From contig NZ_FORS01000001.1 of the NCBI RefSeq assembly GCF_900114065.1, positions 186,001-250,000 on the forward strand: 64,000 nt of DNA, written 5' to 3'. Under the pieces are notes generated by a model, which was given only the letters and a program-made list of their open reading frames with translations, made no database searches and had not been told where the DNA came from. Source of the stretch: Stutzerimonas kunmingensis (GTDB taxonomy: Bacteria; Pseudomonadota; Gammaproteobacteria; Pseudomonadales; Pseudomonadaceae). Below are positions 1 through 10,285 of the stretch, in pieces (position 1 is the stretch's first letter; each line of letters opens with the position of its first letter). The position numbers were made by a program, and so were the translations under genes.

Positions 1-2589
1 CGTCAGCCCCGCAATAAGCAGGCCTGCGCCGCAGAGTGCGTGATAGCTGATCGGTTGCCGCGCCTGTGCCCAGCTCACGCCATGCGCGATGTATTGGAGA
101 ATCAGTGCCACCGCGGTGATGAGACCGGCAATGAATCCGCCACCCGGCAGGTTGTGCCCGCGCAGGAAGATGAAGGCGGAAATCAGCAGCGCCATCGGTA
201 GCAGCGCGCGGGCAAGTGCATCCAGAACCATGGGGTGCCGGTCAACCGACCAGGGTCGCCCGCCGTAGTCGCGAACCGGGTGCGGCAGGCGCAGGCCTTT
301 GAGTAGCGCATAGATGCCTACGCCGGCGATCGCCAGCACTGCGATCTCGCCCAGGGTATCGAACCCACGGAAGTCCACCAGGATCACATTCACGACGTTC
401 TTGCCGCCGCCGCCGGAAACACTGTTCTCGAGGAAGTACGACGCGATGCTGTCATAGGGCCGGGTCAGCACGGTGTAGGCAAGCAGCGCGACCATGGTGC
501 CGCTGCCGCCCGCGAGAACGAAATCGCGGAAGGCACGCAGGCTGCTCGACTCGGCCGGCGTACGGTCGGGCATGAAGAACAGCGCGAGAATCAGCAGGAT
601 GATCGTCACCACCTCTACCGAAAGCTGGGTCAGCGCCAGATCCGGGGCGGAATAACGGGCAAACCCGAGCGCGACCATGAGACCAACGACACTGAGTACG
701 ATCAGCGCGGTCAGACGGCGGCGATGGAAAAGCACGGTCAGCAGCGAAGTCAGCGCCAGAATCGCCATGCCCAGCACGGTGATCCCATCAAGCGGCGTCA
801 GCGCGACCGGCCCATGCAGCGTTTCCAACGGGGTCAACGCAAAAACCACGAGCACCAGCGTACTGAGCAGCATGAGGGCGATGTAGCGTTGCAGCGAGCC
901 GTTTTCCAGCAGACAGGTGACGTGACGTGCAGCGAGGGTCAGTCCGCCCATCACCCGTTCGAACACCTCCAGCGAATCGACCGTCGGCAACCCTTCGTAC
1001 CAGCGGAACGCCCATTTGCGCAGCGAGTAGATCAGTATCCCGCCAATCAGCGCAGCAAAGCTCATGGCCAGCGGCAAGTTGAAGCCGTGCCAGATCGACA
1101 GGCTGTATTCAGGCACATTGCCATTCAGCGTTCCCGACACCGCCGCCGCCAACAATGGGCCCACGGTGAAAGCCGGTAGCATCCCCACCAGCAGGCAGAG
1201 CAACACGAGGATTTCCACCGGAATCTTCATGTAGCGGGCAGGTTCGTGAGGCGGGTACTTCGGCAGATTGATCGGCTCGCCGTTGAAGAACACGTCGTGA
1301 ACGAAACGCAGCGAATAGGCGACCGAGAACGCACCGGCCAGCGTCGCTGCCGCGGGAATCGTCCAATAGAAGCTACCGAGCAGGTGCTGATCGAGCGTCT
1401 CGGCGAAGAACATTTCCTTGCTCAGGAAACCATTGAGCAATGGGACACCGGCCATTGCCAGCGACGCCACCATCGCGAGTGCCGCGGTGTGTGGCATGTA
1501 CTTCCACATGCCATTGATGCGGCGCATGTCGCGAGTGCCGGTCTCGTGATCGATGATCCCGGCGGCCATGAACAATGAGGCCTTGAAGGTCGCGTGGTTG
1601 ATGATGTGAAAGATCGCCGCGACCGCTGCAAGACGCGAGTCCAGGCCAAAGAGCAAGGTAATCAGGCCCAGGTGGCTGATGGTGGAATAGGCCAGCAGGC
1701 CTTTCAGGTCGTGCTGGAACAGCGCCATCACCGCACCCAGCAGCAATGTCGCCAGCCCGGTGACGCTGACCATGTAGAACCACCACTCCGACTCGGCCAG
1801 CGCCGGATACAGCCGAGCGAGCAGGAAGACACCGGCCTTGACCATCGTCGCGGAATGCAGGAAGGCCGATACCGGCGTGGGCGCTGCCATTGCCTGTGGC
1901 AACCAGAAGTGAAAAGGGAACTGCGCGGACTTGGTGAACACACCGAGCAACACGAGAATCAAGGTCAGCGGGTACAGGGCATTGGCGCGGATCAGATCGC
2001 CCGAAGCGAGCACGGTTGTCAGCTCGAAACTGCCGACGATATGGCCAATCAGCAGAATACCGGCGAGCAAGGCGAGGCCGCCGCCTCCGGTGATGGCGAG
2101 CGCCATGCGCGCGCCTTGGCGGGCATCGGCGCGGTGATTCCAGTAACCAATGAGCAGGAACGACGAAAGGCTCGTCAGCTCCCAGAACATAAGCATCAGC
2201 AGCAGATTCTCGGACAGCACCACGCCGAGCATGGCACCCATGAACAGCAAGAAGAAGCCGAAGAATCGCCCCATCGGGTCCTTCTTCGACAGGTAATAGC
2301 GAGCGTAAAGAATGACCAGAATACCGATGCCGAGAATCAGCAGGGCGAAGAGGAAGCCCAATCCATCAAGGCGCAGGCTCAGGTTGAGTCCGAGCTGCGG
2401 CAACCACTCGTAATGGATGATTTCGGTTTGGCCGGCAAATACGTCGGCCCGTTTGGTCAGCAGCAGAATCAGCGCTGTCAGTGGCGCCAGGCCCGCGCCA
2501 AAGGCACAAGCGGAGCGACCAAACCTCTCCAGGAGCAAAGGCAGGAAGATGCCCAGAAATGGCAAAGCGATGATCAGCGCAAGCGCCAT
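1..2589 (-). CDS. mrpA: Mrp-type Na+(K+)/H+ antiporter subunit A, fused A-B form (3' end outside window)
   Basis: Large polytopic membrane subunit of the multisubunit monovalent cation/proton antiporter (Mrp/Pha/Sha), related to the NuoL subunit of complex I. 863 codons are open in one frame to the window edge, so the C-terminus is missing. Seen directly: the N-terminal hydrophobic segments, the [14 protein letters not shown] and [16 protein letters not shown] segments, [20 protein letters not shown] typical of proton-channel subunits, and [14 protein letters not shown]. Near the edge, residues about 795-845 match an MnhB domain ([19 protein letters not shown] followed by PGGGF), which identifies the fused A-B type found in Pseudomonas and Rhizobium. 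Family members are about 930 residues, so roughly 70 are missing. The remaining mrp subunit genes should lie to the left. The start ATG at 2589 has only a weak ribosome site. Confidence 0.93.
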   Translation of the reverse strand, partial: MALALIIALPFLGIFLPLLLERFGRSACAFGAGLAPLTALILLLTKRADVFAGQTEIIHYEWLPQLGLNLSLRLDGLGFLFALLILGIGILVILYARYYLSKKDPMGRFFGFFLLFMGAMLGVVLSENLLLMLMFWELTSLSSFLLIGYWNHRADARQGARMALAITGGGGLALLAGILLIGHIVGSFELTTVLASGDLIRANALYPLTLILVLLGVFTKSAQFPFHFWLPQAMAAPTPVSAFLHSATMVKAGVFLLARLYPALAESEWWFYMVSVTGLATLLLGAVMALFQHDLKGLLAYSTISHLGLITLLFGLDSRLAAVAAIFHIINHATFKASLFMAAGIIDHETGTRDMRRINGMWKYMPHTAALAMVASLAMAGVPLLNGFLSKEMFFAETLDQHLLGSFYWTIPAAATLAGAFSVAYSLRFVHDVFFNGEPINLPKYPPHEPARYMKIPVEILVLLCLLVGMLPAFTVGPLLAAAVSGTLNGNVPEYSLSIWHGFNLPLAMSFAALIGGILIYSLRKWAFRWYEGLPTVDSLEVFERVMGGLTLAARHVTCLLENGSLQRYIALMLLSTLVLVVFALTPLETLHGPVALTPLDGITVLGMAILALTSLLTVLFHRRRLTALIVLSVVGLMVALGFARYSAPDLALTQLSVEVVTIILLILALFFMPDRTPAESSSLRAFRDFVLAGGSGTMVALLAYTVLTRPYDSIASYFLENSVSGGGGKNVVNVILVDFRGFDTLGEIAVLAIAGVGIYALLKGLRLPHPVRDYGGRPWSVDRHPMVLDALARALLPMALLISAFIFLRGHNLPGGGFIAGLITAVALILQYIAHGVSWAQARQPISYHALCGAGLLIAGLT

Positions 2590-2721
2590 GAACGAGACCC
2601 CTTAAGCCACCTGAGCGGAGGCATTCTTATCCTTGCAGGCACAGCAACTGCCTGAAACAGCACATAAATGTGTGCCCGATTATCCATACCGATGATGCTG
2701 GCGTCATGGATTCATGTATTT

Positions 2722-2773
2722 CGAAAAACAAAAAGCGCTGTCACCGTTACGTTTACGGAGCGGTGACAGCGCT
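2722..2773 (-). terminator. Rho-independent terminator of the SlyB-like lipoprotein gene
   Basis: A perfect 13-bp inverted repeat (2734-2746 with 2761-2773, 14-nt loop) is followed on the minus strand by a T-rich tract (2722-2734). It lies just downstream of the lipoprotein gene read leftward and also isolates mrpA. Confidence 0.9.
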
Positions 2774-2805
2774 CTGACCTCAGCCTCGGGCAGCTGCTAT
2801 GAAGA

Positions 2806-3267
2806 TCAGGGCGCCACGCGACTGGTACCACTGACGGTGAGGATGCGAACCCGTTGTCCGACCCGAAACACCTGATTGGGCTCCACGGCCTGCACATAGG
2901 CGCGCATGTTGCCATCATCCTCGCGCACGGTGATCTCGACACCCTGGGTACGGGTTATCCCCTCTTCTGCCGCGGCACCGAGCATGCCACCGGCAACCGC
3001 ACCGATTACAGCGGCAACCGCGCTGCCACGACCGCCGCCGATGCCACTGCCGGCAACGCCACCAACCACTGCGCCAGCGCCGGTGCCGATGGGGGTCTTG
3101 GTTCCCTCGATCTTCACTGGACGCAGCGATTCGATGGTTCCGTAACGCACGGTCTGTACGGCTCGCGCCTCATCCCGAGAATAGGTATCTCCGGTCAGGC
3201 TGGAGGCGCACCCACCCAGAGCGAGCGTCAGAGCTGTAAAGGAAGCGACATAAATGGACCTACGCAT
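2806..3267 (-). CDS. slyB: SlyB/PcP-type glycine-zipper outer-membrane lipoprotein
   Basis: 153 residues. The N-terminus is a lipoprotein signal peptide ending in a lipobox (LGGC, Cys about 19). Residues about 60-105 are a glycine-zipper segment rich in GxxxG (GTGAGAVVGGVAGSGIGGG, then VIGAVAGGMLGAAAE), the hallmark of the SlyB/Pcp/OsmB-like Rick_17kDa family. The C-terminal part is a small polar domain. The start at 3267 is chosen over an upstream in-frame ATG because it has AGGAGA seven bases upstream and begins the signal peptide. The gene is monocistronic with its own terminator. SlyB-type proteins are often under PhoPQ control and help outer-membrane integrity; that role is inferred from the family. 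Confidence 0.88.
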   Translation of the reverse strand: MRRSIYVASFTALTLALGGCASSLTGDTYSRDEARAVQTVRYGTIESLRPVKIEGTKTPIGTGAGAVVGGVAGSGIGGGRGSAVAAVIGAVAGGMLGAAAEEGITRTQGVEITVREDDGNMRAYVQAVEPNQVFRVGQRVRILTVSGTSRVAP

Positions 3268-3431
3268 TGCAATTCTCCTGCGGACAGCTGTTTCGTTCTG
3301 AACGGCGGCATGAGCAGTAGCGACAAAAAAGCGCTTGGCAACTTCTCCGTCCTGACTCAGCATTTACTACCTTCCTAGCATACCTATGCGAGTCGAACCT
3401 GGCGCACCGGTTCCTCTCGCCGAGACGATCC

Positions 3432-3668
3432 ATGGATTACTTCATCATAGCCATCACCACCATAGCTGGCCTGGCTTTTCACGGCTGGCTGATCATGCGC
3501 TTCCGACTTTGGGCCGATCGGGACCTGGCGCTTTCAATCGCCGGCAGCGACCCAGACAAGCGCAGCTGGATGCTACAACGCCTCGCCGACGCGAAGAGTC
3601 AGAAGATCAAGCGGCGGGAACTACAAAGCTGGCTGGAGCAGCAGATACAACACTACCCCGGCCTCTGA
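3432..3668 (+). CDS. small conserved membrane-anchored protein, unknown function
   Basis: 78 residues. One N-terminal hydrophobic segment (residues about 2-24, YFIIAITTIAGLAFHGWLIM) is followed by a basic, helical cytoplasmic part rich in Arg and Lys. No recognised domain. It sits between the SlyB-like gene and pdxH, a position where related pseudomonads also carry a short uncharacterised gene. The upstream sequence has only a weak purine tract, so the start is not certain. Codon use fits the neighbouring genes. Confidence 0.6.
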   Translation: MDYFIIAITTIAGLAFHGWLIMRFRLWADRDLALSIAGSDPDKRSWMLQRLADAKSQKIKRRELQSWLEQQIQHYPGL

Positions 3669-3892
3669 TTCGGACACTTTCAGAAGATCAGACCCGAACA
3701 AACAAGCCACGCTTTCATGGTCTCTGACCATCGGAAAGCACATCCCCTAGCACCAGATGATCGTTTGCTGGTTACAGAACGTTGCCAGCACGGCGCGAGA
3801 GCTTACCCGCTGGCGCTCCAGCAAAGCGCCGCTCTCCGGTATAAGAGGCTTGGAGCAACAGCGCCTGGACTAGTTCGTTGCTGGGAGACCAT

Positions 3893-4540
3893 TTAGGGCG
3901 CCAAGCGCTCCCGCTGCCAGCTGTTTGCGATCAAACGATAGTCGAGACGATCATGCAGGCGGCTAGGCCGGCCCTGCCAGAACTCCATACGCTCCGGCAA
4001 CAGGCGATAACCACCCCAGTGCGGCGGACAATGGGGCGCCGTGTCGAGAAAGCGCTGCTCGGTTTCCGCCAGCAAACGCTCAAGTTCGGCGCGATCGCGA
4101 ATCACCTGGCTCTGCGGCGATGCCCAGGCACCGAGCCGGCTACCCAAGGGGCGGACTTGAAAATAAGCATCCGACTCCTCCTGAGTAACCTTCTCCACCC
4201 GCCCCTCGATACGAACCTGACGCTCGAGTGTCGGCCAGAAGAAAGTCATGGCTGCATAGGGCGAAGCATTCAGTTGCTCACCCTTAGCGCTGTCGTAATT
4301 GGTGAAAAAGGTAAAGCCTCGATCATCCAGCGCCTTGAGAAGCAGGATACGACAGTGAGGATGGCCGTCGGAGTCGACCGTAGCCAGGGACATCGCGTTA
4401 GGCTCCACCGGTGCCTGTTCGGTTTTCGTGGCCTCGGTGAACCACTGACGAAACAATCCGAACGGCTCGGCTGGTGCATTGGCCTCGCTGAGTCCGTCAC
4501 GTGTGTAGTCACGGCGCATATCGGCCAGGGTCTGGATCAT
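3893..4540 (-). CDS. pdxH: pyridoxamine/pyridoxine 5'-phosphate oxidase
   Basis: FMN enzyme that oxidises pyridoxamine 5'-phosphate or pyridoxine 5'-phosphate to pyridoxal 5'-phosphate with O2, the last step of vitamin B6 synthesis and salvage. 215 residues, the usual length. Seen: the substrate/FMN segment [19 protein letters not shown] followed by [20 protein letters not shown], the FFWP...RQVRIEG core, and the C-terminal signature ([12 protein letters not shown]...W.RERLAP). The start at 4540 has AAGGAG upstream and gives the standard length; a 30-residue longer frame exists but has no ribosome site. It is followed by an OmpA lipoprotein and esterase in the same order as in Pseudomonas aeruginosa. 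Confidence 0.97.
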   Translation of the reverse strand: MIQTLADMRRDYTRDGLSEANAPAEPFGLFRQWFTEATKTEQAPVEPNAMSLATVDSDGHPHCRILLLKALDDRGFTFFTNYDSAKGEQLNASPYAAMTFFWPTLERQVRIEGRVEKVTQEESDAYFQVRPLGSRLGAWASPQSQVIRDRAELERLLAETEQRFLDTAPHCPPHWGGYRLLPERMEFWQGRPSRLHDRLDYRLIANSWQRERLAP

Positions 4541-4689
4541 CGCGGGGCTCCTTGTAGTCGAATAAGCAGGCTTCAGCCTACCAGGCGGCCATTCGCCGGG
4601 CGACGGTGGTTGAACCCAGCCGGCCTGCATGAACTAGCTTATCCGCGTGCTCAGGCAACGCGCTTGATTCAAGGCAACCATGCCCAACG

Positions 4690-4714
4690 AAAACAGGCCC
4701 GCATGCGGGCCTGT
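4690..4714 (-). terminator. terminator of the OmpA-family lipoprotein gene
   Basis: A perfect 22-bp palindrome at 4693-4714 (ACAGGCCCGC and its complement) is followed on the minus strand by a short T-run. It lies directly after the stop of the leftward OmpA-family gene. Confidence 0.8.
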
Positions 4715-4736
4715 CGATATCCAATGCCTGGCAGCG

Positions 4737-5363
4737 CTACTTGGCGACCTCGGCTTGCGCCACCTGAGTCGCGGTCTGCGCCGGCTGCTCGTACTTGGCG
4801 ATCAATGCGAGCATCGTCGCCTGCGGCGCCAGTACCATCTCGACCCGACGGTTCAGAGCCCGGCCTTCCTTGCTGTCGTTGGCTGCACGCGGCATATCGG
4901 AACCCAGGCCTCGAATGCGCAGGCGGTTATGCTTGAGGCCACTCAGGCGGAAAATGGCCGCCACTGCACCGGCACGCTCGCGACTGACGGTGCGATTGGT
5001 GTCCGCAGAGCCAGTGCTGTCGGCATGACCGAGTACGACTACGGCAGTCTTGTCGTCCTTCTCGACCAGCTTTGCAACACGAGTGATCGGCCCGAGGGTT
5101 ACCGGCAGGAGCATGCCGGGACGATCCGGATTGAAGGACGAGTCCACCGGCGCTGTCACCACCAGCACGCTGTCACGGCGCTCCACCTCGAAACCACTGC
5201 CCACGAGCGCATCCTTCAACTGCGGCTCGTACTCATCGAGCCAAGCGTAATCCACCTTGACCGTAGCCGGGGCAGCGGCCTCGCTCGGTTTCTCGCTCTT
5301 CGAGCTGCAGCCGGCAACGACGATCATGCAGAAAATCAGGGAGACGCTCTTCAGCAGGTTCAT
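4737..5363 (-). CDS. OmpA-family lipoprotein (peptidoglycan-associated)
   Basis: 208 residues. A lipoprotein signal peptide ends at VVAGC (Cys about 19). A spacer precedes a C-terminal OmpA-like peptidoglycan-binding domain from about residue 95: VVVLGHADSTGSADTN, then SRERAGAVA and the NRRVEMVL end signature, which contains the Asp/Arg pair that binds diaminopimelate. It probably anchors the outer membrane to the cell wall. Own terminator downstream. It is located between pdxH and the esterase, matching the order in P. aeruginosa. Confidence 0.88.
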   Translation of the reverse strand: MNLLKSVSLIFCMIVVAGCSSKSEKPSEAAAPATVKVDYAWLDEYEPQLKDALVGSGFEVERRDSVLVVTAPVDSSFNPDRPGMLLPVTLGPITRVAKLVEKDDKTAVVVLGHADSTGSADTNRTVSRERAGAVAAIFRLSGLKHNRLRIRGLGSDMPRAANDSKEGRALNRRVEMVLAPQATMLALIAKYEQPAQTATQVAQAEVAK

Positions 5364-5499
5364 GAGGCAGGTTCCGTCAACCAGAAGCGTTCTAGGAGGG
5401 TGCGACCAATCGAGGTGAGGCCACTATTGAGTTCGAGTTGAAATTGTGGACGCAAGCCCTTCTTTTGAAAAGCGTGCGAGGCCAGAAGTGACGAGTGGT

Positions 5500-6648
5500 T
5501 CAACGCAGGCATGCTGCAACGCTGCGCGCCAGCGATTGCGCACGCGGGTCCATCAGCACATAGGGGCCGAGGGTATTGGTCACGAAACCGAACCCCAGTT
5601 CACGCTCCGGATCGGCAAAACCAACACTGCCACCGGCACCAGGGTGACCAAACGCCTGCTCTCCCATGCCAAAGGTGGCATTGGCGACGTGCGGCTGATC
5701 CAACCAGCAGCCGAGGCCGAAACGCGTGGCCGCCAACAGAGTGCGGTCTTGTCCGGTGCTTTGCTCGCTGGTCATCTCGCGCAGCAGCGACTCATCCAGA
5801 AGTTTGCCCTGCAGCAACCCTGTATAGAAACCCGCCAACGAGCGGGCATTGCCATGGCCGTTGGCTGCCGGCTGCGCCATGCGTCGCCATTCCGGCTTGT
5901 TACCACTGCTCATGATGGACGGTGGATTGTTGAAGGCCCGGACACTTATTGACTCCGGCTCGCTCATCAAGGCCTTGAACAGGCGCTGCGCGGCAGCGTC
6001 ACCGAAGTCGTTCTTGGTGCGCGTGAGATAAGCGACACGATGAGCCTCTGAATCGCCGAGACCGATATGGAAGTCAAGCCCGAGCGGCACCGCCGTACGA
6101 CGAACGATCGACTCCCCAGGCCCACAGCCATCGACACGACGCAGGAGCTCACCAACCAGCCAGCCGTAGGTCATCGCCGCGTAGCCCTGATCGGTGCCGG
6201 GCGTCCACCATGGCTCTTCGGCTGCTAGCGCGGCGGTCATGACGTCCCAGTCGTACAGCGCTTCGGCGGCTAGCGGTCTGCGAATCGCCGGCAATCCCGC
6301 CCGATGACAGAGCAGCTGACGCAGGGTGATGGTTTCCTTGCCATTGACTGCGAACTCCGGCCATATACGGCCGACGGGCTCATCCAGCTGCAGCTTGCCT
6401 TCCTCAACCAGCTGCAGCGCAGCAACCCCGGTGAAGGTCTTGGTGCAGGAGAACAGGTTGACCACCGTATCGCTGTGCCACACCTGCTCGCCCTGATTGT
6501 CGGCAAAGCCGGCCCAGAGATCGACGACCGTCTCGCCGCCGATCTGCACGCAGAGTCCCGCGCCGCGCTGCTGGGTGCCATCGAACAGCGCGCCGAACGC
6601 ATCGCGAACGGCCTCGAAACGAAGATCGAAATAGCCCTGAACCTGCAC
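5500..6648 (-). CDS. serine beta-lactamase-fold esterase (family VIII / EstB type)
   Basis: 382 residues. The serine motif SCTK (Ser67, Lys70) and the tyrosine motif TYGW (Tyr161) are both visible, as is a HPGAGG segment near residue 330 in place of the KTG box. This is the class C beta-lactamase/DD-peptidase fold in its family VIII carboxylesterase version. No signal peptide, so probably cytoplasmic. I chose a GTG start at 6648 (ribosome site AGAGG seven bases upstream); a TTG 21 bases upstream overlaps that site. Substrate cannot be told from sequence. A beta-lactam-hydrolysing role is unlikely without a signal peptide. Confidence 0.87.
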   Translation of the reverse strand: MQVQGYFDLRFEAVRDAFGALFDGTQQRGAGLCVQIGGETVVDLWAGFADNQGEQVWHSDTVVNLFSCTKTFTGVAALQLVEEGKLQLDEPVGRIWPEFAVNGKETITLRQLLCHRAGLPAIRRPLAAEALYDWDVMTAALAAEEPWWTPGTDQGYAAMTYGWLVGELLRRVDGCGPGESIVRRTAVPLGLDFHIGLGDSEAHRVAYLTRTKNDFGDAAAQRLFKALMSEPESISVRAFNNPPSIMSSGNKPEWRRMAQPAANGHGNARSLAGFYTGLLQGKLLDESLLREMTSEQSTGQDRTLLAATRFGLGCWLDQPHVANATFGMGEQAFGHPGAGGSVGFADPERELGFGFVTNTLGPYVLMDPRAQSLARSVAACLR

Positions 6649-6757
6649 GCTGTCACCTCTCGCAATCAATTCTCGGGATTCTTGCAGCCGCCATTACGCA
6701 ACAAAACCGCCAGACGAAGCGGTGATGAGGTGATATCGCGACCGGTTATCTCGCCTA

Positions 6758-8902
6758 TCAACCGATCTCGCGACGGAACGGCGGCAGCGCATTGAGGATC
6801 GCCTTGCCATAGCGCTGCGTCACCACCCGCCGGTCGAGCAGCGTGATGGTTCCACGGTCCGCTTCGGTACGCAGCAGCCGCCCACAGGCCTGCACCAGTC
6901 GCAGAGAGGCATCTGGAACGGCGATCTCCATGAAGGGGTTGCCGCCGCGCGCCTCGATCCACTCTGCCAATGCGGCCTCGACCGGGTCATCGGGGACCGC
7001 AAACGGAATCTTCGCAATCACCACATGCTCGCAGTATGCCCCCGGCAGATCGACACCTTCGGCAAAGCTGGCAAGCCCGAACAGCACGCTGGACTCGCCA
7101 TCGTCCACCCGCGCCTTGTGCTTGTTCAGGGTTTCCTGCTTGGACAGGTTGCCCTGGATCAGCACCCGCCGACGCCATTCACGCTCCAGGCCGTCGAACA
7201 CGTCCTGCATCTGCTTGCGTGACGAGAACAGTACAAGCGTTCCCCGTGCACCTTCGACCAATCCCGGCAGTTCGCGGACGATGGCTGCCGTGTGTGCTGC
7301 AGCATCGCGCGGATCGGCCTTCAGATCGGGGACGCGCAGCACCCCGGCATCGGCATGATGAAAAGGACTCGGCACCACGGCGGTGACCGCAGCCTTGGGC
7401 AAACCGGCCCGCATGCGGTAGCGGTCGAAACTGTTCAGCGCCGTGAGCGTCGCCGATGTCACCAGCGCACCAAAGGCGACATTCCAGAGATTGCGCCGCA
7501 ATGTTTCCGCTGCAAGGATCGGGCTGGCATTGACCTCGATATCGAACAGCGCCCCACCTTCCGCCAGGGTCAGCCAGCGCGCCATTGGCGGGCTATCCTC
7601 CGGGTCTTCGACGGTGAATGCGGTCCACAACTCCCAATTGTTCTGCGAACGCGTCAGCAGACTGCCGAACAGCGGGTACCACTCCTCGGCCTGATGGCTG
7701 GCGATTCCGCCACCTGCTTCGCCGTCCATGGCCTCCTTGAGCAGTTCAGCAATCCGACTGAACAGATCGGTCAGCTTGGAAAAACCCTTCTTCAGCTCGG
7801 TGCCCAGCTCGATCAGATGCTCCGGCACCACGCCACCGATGAAGCGGTGCCGCGGCCGCTCACGGCCCTCCATGTCCTCACCGGCCTTGAAATCGGCCAA
7901 TTGCTCACAGGCGCTGAACATGAACTGCTGCTGGGTGCGCAGATCACGAGCCAGTTCTGGAATGCCCTCCACCAGCCGACCGAGCTCGCCCGGCAGCGGA
8001 TGTTGGGCAAGCAGCTTGGTCAGGTTCTTTTCCACCTGCCCGAGCCAGTCAGCCGTGGAGCGCAACCGAGTGAAATGGGCGAAGTGACCGATGGCCTTGT
8101 CCGGCAGGTGATGCCCTTCGTCGAAGACGTAGATGGTGTCACGTGGATCGGGCAACACCGCACCGCCGCCAAGGGCCAGGTCTGCCAGAACCATGTCGTG
8201 GTTGGTGACGATCACGTCGACCTTGGTCATGCCCTCGCGCGCCTTGTAGAACGCGCACTGCTGAAAGTTGGGGCAATGCCGGCCGGTGCATTGGCTGTGA
8301 TCCGTGGTGAGCTGCGACCAGTCCGCATCGCCCAGCTCCTCCGGCCAGCTGTCGCGGTCGCCATCCCAGCGATTACCCGCCAACTTCTCGATCATGCCGG
8401 TGAAGAGCTTCTGGCTGCGCTCGTCGACCTCGATGCGGAAGCCTTCCTCCTCGAACAACTGGGCGGTCGCGCTCTGCGCCTGGCCCTCCTGCAGCAACAG
8501 ATCCAGCTTTGACAGGCACAGGTAGCGCCCGCGGCCCTTGGCCAATGCGAAGCTGAAATTCAGTCCGCTGTTGCGCATCAGGTCCGGCAGATCCTTGTGC
8601 ACGATCTGCTCCTGCAGGGCGACCGTTGCCGTGGCGATTACCAGCCGCTTGCCAGCCGCCTTGGCGGTGGGGATCGCCGCCAGACTGTAGGCGACGGTCT
8701 TGCCTGTACCGGTGCCCGCTTCGACCGCGACGACCGCGGGCTCGCTCTCGCGACGCCCTTCATCATCGGTCTTGATAGTGCCGAGCACCTTGGCGACCTC
8801 GGCGATCATCAGGCGCTGGCCATAGCGGGCCTTGAGCCCCTTGGCTTCGAGAAAACGGCTGTATGCGCCCTGGATCTGGGACTTGAGTTCGGTGCTGAGC
8901 AT
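6758..8902 (-). CDS. dinG: ATP-dependent DNA helicase DinG
   Basis: 714 residues, a superfamily 2 iron-sulfur helicase of the XPD/DinG type that unwinds 5'-3' and resolves R-loops, D-loops and G-quadruplexes. Walker A is AGTGTGKT at residues 62-69. Four cysteines at 129, 203, 208 and 214 form the 4Fe-4S cluster site. Walker B is DEGH at 259-262 (DEAH variant). The C-terminal helicase motifs include SATL and QACGRLLRTEADRG. All catalytic features are present, so it should be active. No convincing LexA box was seen upstream. Confidence 0.96.
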   Translation of the reverse strand: MLSTELKSQIQGAYSRFLEAKGLKARYGQRLMIAEVAKVLGTIKTDDEGRRESEPAVVAVEAGTGTGKTVAYSLAAIPTAKAAGKRLVIATATVALQEQIVHKDLPDLMRNSGLNFSFALAKGRGRYLCLSKLDLLLQEGQAQSATAQLFEEEGFRIEVDERSQKLFTGMIEKLAGNRWDGDRDSWPEELGDADWSQLTTDHSQCTGRHCPNFQQCAFYKAREGMTKVDVIVTNHDMVLADLALGGGAVLPDPRDTIYVFDEGHHLPDKAIGHFAHFTRLRSTADWLGQVEKNLTKLLAQHPLPGELGRLVEGIPELARDLRTQQQFMFSACEQLADFKAGEDMEGRERPRHRFIGGVVPEHLIELGTELKKGFSKLTDLFSRIAELLKEAMDGEAGGGIASHQAEEWYPLFGSLLTRSQNNWELWTAFTVEDPEDSPPMARWLTLAEGGALFDIEVNASPILAAETLRRNLWNVAFGALVTSATLTALNSFDRYRMRAGLPKAAVTAVVPSPFHHADAGVLRVPDLKADPRDAAAHTAAIVRELPGLVEGARGTLVLFSSRKQMQDVFDGLEREWRRRVLIQGNLSKQETLNKHKARVDDGESSVLFGLASFAEGVDLPGAYCEHVVIAKIPFAVPDDPVEAALAEWIEARGGNPFMEIAVPDASLRLVQACGRLLRTEADRGTITLLDRRVVTQRYGKAILNALPPFRREIG

Positions 8903-8989
8903 GGGCGCGGAGCTGTATATATTTTCAGTACTTCAATGGGGCGGCTATGATAGCGCGCGTTCGCCCTGCCGCCACCGGAGATTTGCCCC

Positions 8990-9454
8990 ATGACGTCATT
9001 TGCCCTGCTTTACACCCTGCATGTATTCGCCGCGACAGTCTGGGTGGGCGGAATGTTTTTCGCTTGGATGGTGCTGCGCCCGGCGGCGGTGGCGGTGCTG
9101 CAGGCACCGGAGCGGTTGACCTTATGGGCAGATGTGTTCCGACGTTTTTTCGTCTGGGTCTGGGTGGCGGTGCTGGTATTGCCGCTAAGCGGCATCGGCA
9201 TGTGGCACATGCGTTTCGGCCCGCTGGAAAGCGCACCGCGCTATGTTCACATCATGGCCGGTCTGTACCTGGTGATGCTGGCGCTGTTTCTGCGTATTCA
9301 GTTACTGCAGTTGCCGGTCCTCAAGCGCGCGGTCGAGGCCGAGCGGTGGCCGGACGGTGGTGCGGTGCTCGGGCAGATTCGCCGACTGGTGGGTATCAAC
9401 CTCCTGCTCGGCCTGCTGGTGATCGCGCTAGCCAGCGCACGGCCGTCGTTCTGA
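8990..9454 (+). CDS. CopD-family four-helix membrane protein
   Basis: 154 residues with four predicted membrane segments (about 3-28, 48-70, 82-104 and 128-150). The beginning, LLYTLHVFAATVWVGGMFFAW, carries the His and Trp-Val-Gly-Gly-Met pattern of the CopD/DUF2269-like family, in which buried histidines may bind heme or copper. It is divergent from dinG. No copper genes lie nearby, so copper transport is not supported by context; call it a conserved membrane protein. Confidence 0.8.
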   Translation: MTSFALLYTLHVFAATVWVGGMFFAWMVLRPAAVAVLQAPERLTLWADVFRRFFVWVWVAVLVLPLSGIGMWHMRFGPLESAPRYVHIMAGLYLVMLALFLRIQLLQLPVLKRAVEAERWPDGGAVLGQIRRLVGINLLLGLLVIALASARPSF

Positions 9455-9460
9455 CAGCCG

Positions 9461-9494
9461 TAAATAAAACAGCCGGGCACTGTGGGCCCGGCTG
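9461..9494 (-). terminator. terminator of the second OmpA-family gene
   Basis: Stem CAGCCGGGC (9470-9478) with GCCCGGCTG (9486-9494) and a 7-nt loop. On the minus strand it is followed by GTTTTATTTA. It lies between convergent genes and mainly serves the leftward one. Confidence 0.8.
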
Positions 9495-9514
9495 GATCTG
9501 TTACCGCATTCGAC

Positions 9515-10153
9515 TCAAGGGCGTGCTTCGACCTCAGCCTCTACGCGACGGTTGATAGCGCGGCCTTCTTCGGTTGCGTTATCGGCGACCGGGCGCGATT
9601 CGCCGTAGCCAACTGCATTCACACGATCACCCTCGACGCCATACTGGTCGACCAGCACCTGACGAACCGCATTGGCGCGGCGCTCGGAAAGGCGCTGGTT
9701 GTAGGCATCGGTACCGACGGAGTCGGTATGGCCTTCGAGCACGGTCGTGGTCTGGCCATATTCCTTCATGAAATCAGCCAGATTCTGGATGTCGCCATAG
9801 CTATCCTGCTTGACCACATCACGATCGAAGTCGAACTTGACGTCCAGTTCGACGCGCACCGGCTCCGCCGCTGGCTCCGGTTCCGGCTCGGACTGAGGCA
9901 TCGGCTCGACCGTCTCGACGACGGCGACAGTTTCCTCTTCCATGCCGTTGGCCCAACAATAGGCTGCCGCGACACCACCACCGATCAGCGCACCCCAACC
10001 GGCATAGGAGCTGCTCTCGATGGCCCCCAGCGCGGCACCGCTCACGCCACCCACGGCCGCACATGTCGGCCAATCCTGTTTCTGCACGCCTGCACAACCA
10101 GCCAGGAACGTGGTCATGACAATAACGGGTACTGCTGTCCGTAATGTACTCAT
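9515..10153 (-). CDS. OmpA-family outer-membrane lipoprotein with glycine-zipper linker
   Basis: 212 residues. Lipobox FLAGC (Cys about 20), then a glycine-rich segment (GGVSGAALGA...GWGALIGGGVAAAYCW), an acidic Pro/Glu linker (about 85-100), and an OmpA-like domain from about 105 (FDFDRDVVK, LEGHTDSVGTDAYNQ, LSERRANAVR, NRRVE). This is the usual arrangement for lipoproteins that bridge the outer membrane and peptidoglycan. It is transcribed alone, with a terminator directly downstream. The glycine-rich segment differs from the first OmpA protein of this window. Confidence 0.9.
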   Translation of the reverse strand: MSTLRTAVPVIVMTTFLAGCAGVQKQDWPTCAAVGGVSGAALGAIESSSYAGWGALIGGGVAAAYCWANGMEEETVAVVETVEPMPQSEPEPEPAAEPVRVELDVKFDFDRDVVKQDSYGDIQNLADFMKEYGQTTTVLEGHTDSVGTDAYNQRLSERRANAVRQVLVDQYGVEGDRVNAVGYGESRPVADNATEEGRAINRRVEAEVEARP

Positions 10154-10285
10154 CGATCAAAACCTCCAGTGTGGACATTCAGCCAGAATCGCCACGTACG
10201 GGAATCCGGGCGGCTCCGGTTATTTTCAGACTAGGCCGACAAACGGCACCGCGCTAGTCTTCACCTTTGAAACGAGGATTCTCGA

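Noticed and set aside
1594..2655. 353-codon open frame on the plus strand
   Set aside because: Lies antisense to the intact mrpA frame; rich in Gln, Arg and Glu without hydrophobic core, typical of GC-rich shadow frames.
7292..8512. 406-codon plus-strand frame
   Set aside because: Antisense to dinG, whose motifs are complete; no ribosome site or family resemblance.
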